Shown piece by piece: positions 1 through 5,319 of a stretch of DNA of 11,349 bases (positions within the stretch are counted from its first letter, which is position 1; each line of letters opens with the position of its first letter). Under the pieces are notes generated by a model, which saw only the letters and a list, made by a program, of their open reading frames with translations, searched no databases and was not told the origin of the DNA. The stretch comes from Eubacterium sp. CAG:252. Its GTDB lineage: Bacteria > Bacillota > Clostridia > Lachnospirales > Lachnospiraceae. Position numbers and translations under genes: made by a program. Location: assembly GCA_000436535.1 (NCBI GenBank), contig FR886248.1, positions 1 to 11,349 of the forward strand, read 5' to 3'.

Positions 1-35
1 GGCAAGGAGGTGCTCCACCACTGAGCCACTCGCGC
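1..35 (-). tRNA. tRNA-Gly (GCC), partial at window edge
   Basis: The first 35 bases are identical to positions 1922-1956, the 5' half of the complete tRNA-Gly gene on the same strand. They cover the 5' acceptor strand, the D arm and the anticodon stem up to the GCC anticodon. The 3' half lies beyond the left edge, so whether this copy is intact cannot be seen. It has its own promoter at 88-116. Confidence 0.85.
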
Positions 36-56
36 ATAATATAAAGAAGTGAATGA

Positions 57-72
57 GTGAGAACAAACTCAC
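57..72 (-). other. tRNA leader hairpin, copy 1
   Basis: GTGAG (57-61) and CTCAC (68-72) form a 5-bp inverted repeat around the 6-nt centre AACAAA. It lies between the promoter and the tRNA 5' end, so it should be transcribed in the tRNA leader. The second tRNA copy has the same element at 1977-1992 with a compensated base pair. Confidence 0.45.
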
Positions 73-87
73 GCGAACACAAGTAAT

Positions 88-116
88 ATAATACACGTAA
101 AACAATAATCTGTCAA
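88..116 (-). promoter_or_regulatory. Promoter of the partial tRNA-Gly
   Basis: On the minus strand TTGACA (111-116) is followed after exactly 17 bp by TATTAT (88-93), a near-consensus housekeeping promoter. Transcription would start near position 81, about 45 nt before the tRNA 5' end. The 50 bp from 71 to 120 differ from 1991-2040 at only three positions. Confidence 0.8.
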
Positions 117-144
117 GCATAATTTCAAAAAAAATTAAAAAATA

Positions 145-215
145 TTGAATGTTTTATATTAATATTATAATATGATATTAACAAAAAATATTTTATAGTT
201 TAATATTATAGTATG
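145..215 (+). promoter_or_regulatory. Candidate promoter and duplicated palindromic site before the cassette
   Basis: TTGAAT (145-150) and TAATAT (168-173) are spaced 17 bp. The -10 lies inside a 23-bp near-palindrome at 159-181 with 7-bp outer arms TTAATAT/ATATTAA and a single mismatched inner pair. Most of this site recurs 41 bp downstream: 152-174 and 191-215 share TTTTATA followed by TTAATATTATA and TATG. The stretch is extremely AT-rich, so chance palindromes are common. The rest of the gap up to 314 shows nothing else clear. Confidence 0.3.
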
Positions 216-327
216 TATAAAAATAGGCTGTTTAAAGAAATAATAATAAAAATTCTGCTATAAGATATAAATAATTTAAATTGATAAAATATACAATAAA
301 AATAAGCAATAAATAAGGAGATATAGG

Positions 328-792
328 ATGCTTAATATAGAATATGGTTCATATCAGAAGTTATATGATAAATATGGAGAGGATTTTATATATGACCCAG
401 ATATGTATTTTGATAATACATATGATGAAGAATGGCTTATATCGGATATGGCAAAAGAAATAATAAAAGATATAGATAAATCAGAAGTGCTTGGAGAAAA
501 TTGCATAGCAAGTCCAATACTTGGTTTGATAAGTCCAAAGGATATATCTGGAGGAGCAAAAACATTAATATTAATATATAACAATCCGGATTTAATTATT
601 AATGCATCAGCTTGTGGTGATAATTGTGCAAAATGGTTATTAAAAATTGCTGAAAACAAAGACATATATATAAGGCTGCTCCATAATATGAATTTTGGAA
701 AAGAATTTGAAATAAATGTTATTAACACAAATCAGATTGTACGTTCAATGCCAGAATTGATACAGATAAATGGTGATATATTGCGAGGTTAA
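328..792 (+). CDS. DUF4869-like protein of unknown function
   Basis: This is a 154-aa, soluble, rather acidic protein with no signal peptide or membrane segment. The N-terminal part (YDPDMYFDNTYDEEWL, then IKDIDKSEVLG) and the later SPILGLISPKDISGG and NASACGDNCAKW segments resemble, from memory, the DUF4869 family of Clostridia; no search was run. No catalytic motif is recognised, though the CGDNC pair of cysteines stands out. The ATG has a good AAGGAG (315-320) 7 nt upstream. The stop lies 2 nt before the next start, so the two genes should be translated together, and the family may act with the P-loop partner. Base composition is more AT-rich than the genes from 2196 onward, which hints at separate ancestry. 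The function is unknown. Confidence 0.75.
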   Translation: MLNIEYGSYQKLYDKYGEDFIYDPDMYFDNTYDEEWLISDMAKEIIKDIDKSEVLGENCIASPILGLISPKDISGGAKTLILIYNNPDLIINASACGDNCAKWLLKIAENKDIYIRLLHNMNFGKEFEINVINTNQIVRSMPELIQINGDILRG

Positions 793-794
793 AT

Positions 795-1769
795 ATGATT
801 GGTAAATATGATATAGAGGTAGTGACCAGAAAAGTAGATTATCAGCTTACAGTCGAAAGGAATATAACTATATTAAGTGGAAATAGTGCGACAGGTAAAT
901 CAACATTATACAGAGCGATAAAGCAGTTTGAAAATGATGGCAGGGCAAGTGGAATTAAGCTGACATGCGATAGGCCGTGCGTAATACTTGAGGGGAAAAA
1001 TTGGGAGAATGATTTAAAAGAGATAAAGCAGAGTATAGTATTTGTGGATGAAGGAGCAAAATTTATAAATACAGAGGAATTTGCCACAGCTATAAAGAAA
1101 TCTGACAATTATTATGTTTTAATAACAAGGCAGGATTTAGGTAATCTGCCATATAGCATACATGAAATATACGAACTGGATACAAATAGGATTGGAAATA
1201 GGATGTTTTGCAAACAGCAGCAGATATATAAAAGCAATAATATAGCTCAAAATGCTATAATATCCAAAATAGTGACAGAAGATTCAAAAACAGGATATGA
1301 ATTCTATAATGAATATGCAAAAACACACAATATACAATGTGAACATGCAGATGGAAAAACGAATGTATCTAAAAAAATTGTAAATAAAAATAATTCACAA
1401 ACAACATTGATTATAGTTGACGGAGCAGCATATGGTTCTGAAATGAATAATACAATGATATTGATTAATAGTATTCCGGGATACATACTATTTACACCGG
1501 AATCGTTTGAATGGTTATTATTAAATTCAAACATTTTAAATGAACCATATATAACAGAAGTATTAAAGGCGCCCTATAACTATATTGAAAGCAGTGAATT
1601 CTTTAGTTGGGAAAAATACTTTACAGATTTATTAAATAAAGCGACAAAAGAAAGTAATATAATGCCATATAATAAAAGTAATAACAAATCTTTAAAAATA
1701 TTTACAACAGGGAACAACATGAAAAGAGTAATAGAGTCGAGTGATTTAAAATATTTGTTGGAAATATAA
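795..1769 (+). CDS. P-loop NTPase with possible TOPRIM-like C-terminal half
   Basis: This is a 324-aa protein. A Walker A motif GNSATGKST lies at residues 29-37 (K35, S36), close to the N terminus. A Walker B-like strand SIVFVDE lies at 80-86 (D85, E86). A third strand, YVLITR (107-112), has an arginine that could sense nucleotide. No ABC signature is seen. The second half contains VTEDSKTGYEF (E162), ADGKTN (185-190) and LIIVDGAAYG (D209). That order of acidic and Gly/Lys motifs resembles TOPRIM domains of OLD-type nucleases, but the usual DxD is only a single D. The TOPRIM reading is inference. The start follows the previous stop by 2 nt with GAGG at 784-787. It likely binds ATP and works with the DUF4869-like protein. 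It could instead be a non-nuclease regulatory ATPase. Confidence 0.75.
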   Translation: MIGKYDIEVVTRKVDYQLTVERNITILSGNSATGKSTLYRAIKQFENDGRASGIKLTCDRPCVILEGKNWENDLKEIKQSIVFVDEGAKFINTEEFATAIKKSDNYYVLITRQDLGNLPYSIHEIYELDTNRIGNRMFCKQQQIYKSNNIAQNAIISKIVTEDSKTGYEFYNEYAKTHNIQCEHADGKTNVSKKIVNKNNSQTTLIIVDGAAYGSEMNNTMILINSIPGYILFTPESFEWLLLNSNILNEPYITEVLKAPYNYIESSEFFSWEKYFTDLLNKATKESNIMPYNKSNNKSLKIFTTGNNMKRVIESSDLKYLLEI

Positions 1770-1781
1770 AAAGTACTTTCC

Positions 1782-1832
1782 GAACCCATACTGCTTCAGC
1801 AGTATGAGTTCAAGAAGTGCATCGCACTTCTT
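1782..1832. repeat. Two adjacent hairpins after the cassette
   Basis: Hairpin A pairs CATACTGC (1787-1794) with GCAGTATG (1799-1806) over the loop TTCA. Outer GAAC/GTTC arms (1782-1785, 1808-1811) extend it across one A-C mismatch. Hairpin B pairs AAGAAGTGC (1812-1820) with GCACTTCTT (1824-1832) over a 3-nt loop. Neither is followed by a T-run. They sit directly before the terminator and could protect the 3' end of the cassette mRNA, or be a REP-like dispersed element. Confidence 0.6.
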
Positions 1833-1880
1833 AGATAAAAAAAAGGACTTCCCAATCGGGAAAGTCCTTTTTTTTATCTA
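1832..1880. terminator. Bidirectional intrinsic terminator
   Basis: A stem of GGACTTCCC (1845-1853) and GGGAAAGTCC (1858-1867), with one bulged A, encloses the loop AATC. It is flanked by eight A on the left and eight T on the right, and TAGAT/ATCTA extends the symmetry. It can end transcription of the cassette on the plus strand and of the tRNA-Gly gene, whose 3' end is at 1885, on the minus strand. Confidence 0.9.
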
Positions 1881-1884
1881 AAAG

Positions 1885-1956
<72 letters not shown>

Positions 1957-1976
1957 ATATGTATTAAAGTGAAAGT

Positions 1977-1992
1977 GTGAAAACAAATTCAC
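1977..1992 (-). other. tRNA leader hairpin, copy 2
   Basis: GTGAA (1977-1981) and TTCAC (1988-1992) flank the centre AACAAA. Relative to copy 1 at 57-72 the innermost pair is A-T instead of G-C. Both halves changed together, so pairing is kept in both copies. Confidence 0.45.
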
Positions 1993-2007
1993 GCGAACAC
2001 AAGTGAT

Positions 2008-2036
2008 ATAATACACATAAAACAATAATTTGTCAA
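2008..2036 (-). promoter_or_regulatory. Promoter of the complete tRNA-Gly
   Basis: Minus-strand TTGACA (2031-2036), a 17-bp spacer and TATTAT (2008-2013) form a near-consensus promoter. The start would be near 2001, giving a leader of about 45 nt before the tRNA. Confidence 0.85.
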
Positions 2037-2068
2037 GCATAATTTTAAAAAAATTGAAAAAATTCACA

Positions 2069-2163
2069 TATCTGGACAGTTCATAGGTCAAAAGCAGTAA
2101 AAACTCTATTAAATATTGATATAAATGCCTTTTGACATTTCAACCAAATGAATTGTCCAGATA
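2069..2163. repeat. 95-bp imperfect palindrome: MITE-like element or degV terminator
   Basis: Left arm 2069-2084 (TATCTGGACAGTTCAT) pairs with right arm 2148-2163 with a single mismatch that becomes a wobble pair. A second stem, GTCAAAAG (2087-2094) with CTTTTGAC (2129-2136), lies inside. Both ends are TA, as in a TA target duplication of a small non-autonomous transposable element. On the minus strand, T-rich DNA follows the hairpin about 6 nt later, so it could also end the degV transcript, which has no other terminator here. Confidence 0.5.
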
Positions 2164-2195
2164 AAGAATGAAACCAAAATTATAATTCCATAATA

Positions 2196-3044
2196 TTATT
2201 CCTTAGAAAAGAATGCAACAGCTATTCCACCGGGACCGATATGAGTTCCTATTGTAGCGCCAACCTGTATGATATCGGGAACTGGTATTCTGCCTTCCCA
2301 CAGTGAACTACTGTCTTTGATATATTTGTCCATAAGAACAGTGGAACATCCTGTGTAGCCAAGAAGGACGGGAAGTGAATAGTCTATTCCGCCATAAGTG
2401 TCAACCTGCTGGATAAGAAAGTTGTTGCCCTGCTTGGAACCGCGCGCTTTTCCTAAGAAAGATACCTCACCGTCAACAATGGCGATAACTGGTTTTATGC
2501 TGAGTACATTTCCAAGAAATGCAGCGCCGCTGGATATTCGTCCACCCTTCTTAAGATATTCAAGAGTGTCAAGCAGAGCCACAAGGCGTATGCGCTTCTT
2601 TATTGTATTTAGCTGGCTGACTATAGTATTCACTTCGATACCTTTATCAATAAGAGAAAGTGCATAGTCGATAAGAATTTGCTCGCCTACAGTTACATTT
2701 TCACTGTCAATGACAAATACACGTCCGTCATAGTCGTCAGCGGCGATACAGGCACTCTGATATGTACCGGACAGCTTTGAGGAAAGAGTTATAACGATTA
2801 CATAGTCGGCACTTTTAAGAGAATTTTCATAAGCCTGCCCGAAAGCGTAAGGGCTTACCTGACTGGTCTTAGGAAGAGCGGAACTTTCGATAAGCTTCAT
2901 ATAAAAGTTGTCAGGTGTGAGCGACACGCCGTCCTCATAGTTTTCTTCGCCAAATGTTATAGTCATAGGAAGTACAGTGACACCTTTATTGTTATTCTGC
3001 GAAATGTCTGATGCTGAATCAGTTATTATTGTAATATTAGCCAT
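2196..3044 (-). CDS. DegV family fatty-acid-binding protein
   Basis: This 282-aa cytosolic protein belongs to the DegV (EDD fold) family. Members bind a long-chain fatty acid, and in Firmicutes they present exogenous fatty acids to fatty acid kinase FakA (family knowledge). Visible family motifs are the N-terminal ITDSASDI (6-14), TSQVSP (60-65), LSSKLSGTYQSA (87-98, with the S92-G93-T94 lipid head-group site), EYLKKGGRIS in the middle, and IGTHIGPGGIAVAFF near the C terminus. The length is typical. The start has AAGGAG 9 nt upstream (3054-3059 on the minus strand). It appears to be a single-gene unit, divergent from the MATE gene. No fakA is nearby. Clostridia often carry several DegV paralogs, so no specific symbol is given. 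Confidence 0.93.
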   Translation of the reverse strand: MANITIITDSASDISQNNNKGVTVLPMTITFGEENYEDGVSLTPDNFYMKLIESSALPKTSQVSPYAFGQAYENSLKSADYVIVITLSSKLSGTYQSACIAADDYDGRVFVIDSENVTVGEQILIDYALSLIDKGIEVNTIVSQLNTIKKRIRLVALLDTLEYLKKGGRISSGAAFLGNVLSIKPVIAIVDGEVSFLGKARGSKQGNNFLIQQVDTYGGIDYSLPVLLGYTGCSTVLMDKYIKDSSSLWEGRIPVPDIIQVGATIGTHIGPGGIAVAFFSKE

Positions 3045-3069
3045 AATATAAAACTCCTTAATAATAATG

Positions 3070-3137
3070 CGGATTGATAAAAATAGAATTAATCCGTCAG
3101 TAAAAATAATTTTATACTAAAATATTTTGAAAGTCAA
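3070..3137 (-). promoter_or_regulatory. Candidate degV promoter and leader inverted repeat
   Basis: On the minus strand TTGACT (3132-3137) and TAAAAT (3109-3114) are spaced 17 bp; TATAAA 2 bp nearer is an alternative -10. Between promoter and ribosome binding site, CGGATT (3070-3075) and AATCCG (3091-3096) form a 6-bp inverted repeat with a 15-nt loop. This could be a weak hairpin or an operator. Confidence 0.45.
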
Positions 3138-3183
3138 ATAAAATGCAATCAGCAATGAAATTTCACACAAGTTAAATGTAATT

Positions 3184-3327
3184 ATGATAAAACTAAAAAT
3201 ATTCCTAACTGAATATATTGCGTTTCTTCATCAATTAAATAAGCATATGATAAAATTAAAAATATTTCTGACTCAATATATTACATTTCTTCATCAATTA
3301 AATAAACGTATTATAAAACTAAACATT
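3184..3327. repeat. 63-bp tandem repeat, about 2.3 copies
   Basis: Units begin at 3184, 3247 and 3310, exactly 63 bp apart. The first two match at most positions; the third matches only in its first 18 nt or so. The 63-bp unit is open as 21 codons on the plus strand (3184-3390, 68 aa, repeat MIKLKIFLT.YI.FLHQLNK), but there is no ribosome binding site. The rest of the 3045-3530 gap holds AT-rich DNA, a weak CTGCC/GGCAG inverted repeat (3398-3418) and the candidate promoters. Confidence 0.7.
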
Positions 3328-3455
3328 TGCTTTATTCTCAATAATAATGTAAATTATATAAGTATATATCTAACATATTGTGTCATGTAAGCTAAAGCTG
3401 CCAGCGTTAAGAGGGCAGAAAATGTTTATGCAGAATGTGTGATATTTTTAATGAT

Positions 3456-3484
3456 TTGCGTATAACGTCATACAAAAATAAAAT
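3456..3484 (+). promoter_or_regulatory. Candidate MATE promoter with palindromic operator-like site
   Basis: TTGCGT (3456-3461), a 17-bp spacer and TAAAAT (3479-3484) form a moderate promoter 47 bp before the start codon. A 14-bp near-palindrome, GTATAACGTCATAC (3460-3473), overlaps the -35 and the spacer. It has one mismatched pair and a central ACGT. The position suits a repressor of the TetR or MarR kind, but no regulator gene is in the window. Confidence 0.4.
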
Positions 3485-3530
3485 AGTAATAATATAAAAA
3501 TATACATATAATAATATACGGAGAAATGTA

Positions 3531-4844
3531 ATGAGTATAGGCAGAAAGTTTTTTAAATATGTATCGCAGAATATATTCGGTATGCTTGGAATATCGTGCT
3601 ATGTTGTTGCTGATACATTTTTTATATCAAAGTTTGCGGGAGCAGACGGAATAACAGTACTTAATCTGGTGCTGCCGATGTTCAGTGTCATATTCGCTTT
3701 CGGTTCTATGATGGGCGTTGGCTCAGCGATAAGATTCAAGATATTAAGGGCAAAGGGAGATAAGCATGCTGACGATTATTTTTCCAATGCGATAATGTGT
3801 GCATGTATTCTCAGCGTGCTGTTCATACTTGTCGGACTGTTTGCGCCGGATAAGCTTCTGCACATTATGGGCGCGGATGATAAGATTACGGCGATAGGAA
3901 TAGGATATACAAGGACATTTCTTATGTTCACGCCGTTTTTTATGTGCAACTATATAGTCAGTGCTTATGTAAGAAATGACAACGACCCTTCAAGGGCTAT
4001 GCTTGCCACACTTTCAGGAAGTCTTTTTAATATCATATTTGATTATATATTTATGTTTCCTATGAAGCTTGGACTGCTTGGTGCGGCTATGGCGACAGCG
4101 GCTTCACCTATATGCAGCATACTTGTGTGTCTGACACATTTTATGGGAAAGAAGAATACAGTGGTCTTTAAGTGGCACGTTCCATCGCTTAAAATGCTGT
4201 GGGAGTCATGTATGTTAGGAACAGCCGCATTTGTAGGTGAGATGGCATCGGCAGTGACAACGACTGTTTTTAATATGCTTATGCTTTCGCTTACGGGCAA
4301 TATCGGCGTTGCAGCATATGGAGTTGTTGCGAACTATGCTTATATAGGAACTGCTATATTCAACGGAGTTTCGCAGGGAGCACAGCCTCTTATAAGTGAG
4401 TCATATGGAAAAGGCAATAAAAAAGACGTGTCAAGGGTATACACATATAGTATAATAACATCAGTAACTTTATTTGCTGTCATATATGTGGTGGTGGCAG
4501 GTTTCACAAGCCAGCTTGTAAGCCTTTTTAACAGTGAGGGAGTTGTGGAACTGGCGGGTTTTGCGTATACTGGTATGAGAATATATTTCATAGGCTTTTT
4601 GTTTGCAGGCTTTAATATAATATCTGCCGGATATTTCAGTGCGGTTGAGATGGCAAAGGAATCATTTGTTGTGTCAGTATTGAGAGGCTTTGTGCTTATG
4701 ATAGGCATATCTATAACACTTTCACGCCTGTTTGGAATGAATGGCGTGTGGAGCAGCTTTCCAGTGTCAGAGGGAATAACGTCAGCGGTGTGCATAGGAT
4801 TTATTATATGTGCAAGGCTTAAGAAAAAAGCTGCGGTGAGGTAA
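3531..4844 (+). CDS. MATE family multidrug/Na+ antiporter-type exporter
   Basis: This is a 437-aa integral membrane protein with about 12 hydrophobic segments across its length, the size and layout of the MATE (multidrug and toxic compound extrusion) family, MepA/DinF-like branch. The early stretch SCYVVADTFFISKFAGADGITVLNLVLP (residues 22-49) is the characteristic first transmembrane region with the aspartate of YxxVDxxF type. A second copy of the fold starts around residue 225, where AYGVVANYAYIGTAIFNGVSQGAQPLISESYGKG is typical of the second half. Such proteins expel cationic compounds using Na+ or H+ gradients (family knowledge); the substrate cannot be told. GGAG (3520-3523) lies 7 nt before the ATG. 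It seems to be a single-gene unit. Confidence 0.93.
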   Translation: MSIGRKFFKYVSQNIFGMLGISCYVVADTFFISKFAGADGITVLNLVLPMFSVIFAFGSMMGVGSAIRFKILRAKGDKHADDYFSNAIMCACILSVLFILVGLFAPDKLLHIMGADDKITAIGIGYTRTFLMFTPFFMCNYIVSAYVRNDNDPSRAMLATLSGSLFNIIFDYIFMFPMKLGLLGAAMATAASPICSILVCLTHFMGKKNTVVFKWHVPSLKMLWESCMLGTAAFVGEMASAVTTTVFNMLMLSLTGNIGVAAYGVVANYAYIGTAIFNGVSQGAQPLISESYGKGNKKDVSRVYTYSIITSVTLFAVIYVVVAGFTSQLVSLFNSEGVVELAGFAYTGMRIYFIGFLFAGFNIISAGYFSAVEMAKESFVVSVLRGFVLMIGISITLSRLFGMNGVWSSFPVSEGITSAVCIGFIICARLKKKAAVR

Positions 4845-4900
4845 AAATGTAGTGAAATAATTTTACAATATTTTAATTGTTCATTTATAAATAATAAAAT

Positions 4901-4930
4901 TTTACATTAAAGGAAAAAGTACGTTACAAT
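4901..4930 (+). promoter_or_regulatory. Candidate promoter for the 74-aa gene
   Basis: TTTACA (4901-4906) and TACAAT (4925-4930) are spaced 18 bp; shifting the -35 by one base gives TTACAT with 17 bp. Transcription would start near 4937, giving a leader of about 50 nt. The preceding stretch 4845-4900 is AT-rich with no clear terminator for the MATE gene. Confidence 0.45.
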
Positions 4931-4989
4931 AAGACAAATTAAGGTAAACAGGAATTAAGATAAACTTATATAAGAGAGGAAGTATAATT

Positions 4990-5214
4990 ATGAATCCAGG
5001 TTCTATTATGAAAATAATGAATGCAAAAAACAAGTTTGCGGCGACACATCCAAAGTTTGTGTCATTTTTTAACCGTTGTATGTCTGGTGGCATAACAGAG
5101 GGCACAATTATAGAGGTGACAGTTACAAAGCCGGGTGAGGCTCCTGTAACAGCCAATATGAAGGTGCAGGCATCTGATATAGAACTTGTAAATGAACTTA
5201 AGAATTTAAAGTAA
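4990..5214 (+). CDS. Small conserved-looking protein of unknown function (74 aa)
   Basis: This is not a protein I recognise. It has 74 residues, no membrane segment and no signal peptide. The N-terminal half is basic and helical-looking (NAKNKFAATHPKFVSFFNRC). The C-terminal half looks like short beta strands (TIIEVTVTKPG, TANMKVQASD) ending in a short helix. There is a single cysteine in CMSGGITEG. The start is well supported: AGGAAG (4977-4982) lies 7 nt before the ATG and a plausible promoter is upstream. Base composition matches its neighbours. It precedes the DUF2974 gene by 105 bp on the same strand, so the two may share a transcript. A small regulator or nucleic-acid-binding role would be guesswork. 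Confidence 0.75.
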   Translation: MNPGSIMKIMNAKNKFAATHPKFVSFFNRCMSGGITEGTIIEVTVTKPGEAPVTANMKVQASDIELVNELKNLK

Positions 5215-5225
5215 TATTTGAAATC

Positions 5226-5289
5226 AACTTAATATAAAATGCTGTATTAACAACATTTTATCTGGTGTTAAGTAAGTTTCAGATAAAAT
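5226..5289 (+). promoter_or_regulatory. Mutually exclusive hairpins upstream of the DUF2974 gene
   Basis: The central arm 5254-5264 can pair upstream or downstream. Fold 1 pairs ATAAAATG (5234-5241) with CATTTTAT (5254-5261), helped by outer ACTTA/TAAGT. Fold 2 pairs ATTTTATCTG (5255-5264) with CAGATAAAAT (5280-5289), a perfect 10-bp stem with a 15-nt loop. Only one can form at a time. Neither is followed by a T-run, so this is not a simple terminator. The downstream stem ends 20 nt before the ribosome binding site at 5310. Confidence 0.4.
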
Positions 5290-5319
5290 CTATGGCTTAT
5301 GGCAGAAACGGAGATTATT

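Larger units (their letters stand above)
1..140. repeat. Direct repeat copy 1 (tRNA-Gly 5' half plus promoter)
   Basis: Positions 1 to about 140 match 1922 to about 2060 in the same orientation. The tRNA part is identical, the promoter part nearly so, and the leader and far upstream part more diverged with a 1-bp length difference. Similarity fades in the A-rich stretch near 140. The two copies flank the two-gene cassette at 328-1769. Confidence 0.75.

Noticed and set aside
3184..3390. 68-aa ORF over the 63-bp repeat as a gene
   Set aside because: It has no ribosome binding site, low-complexity AT-rich sequence and a degenerate third unit. It is listed as a repeat only.
4043..4795. Minus-strand ORFs opposite the MATE gene
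   Set aside because: They are antisense shadows of a clear membrane protein gene, with no ribosome binding sites or recognisable products.
5299..5319. Upstream ATG as start of the DUF2974 gene
   Set aside because: No Shine-Dalgarno sequence precedes it, whereas the ATG at 5320 has GGAG at ideal spacing and gives the usual family N terminus.
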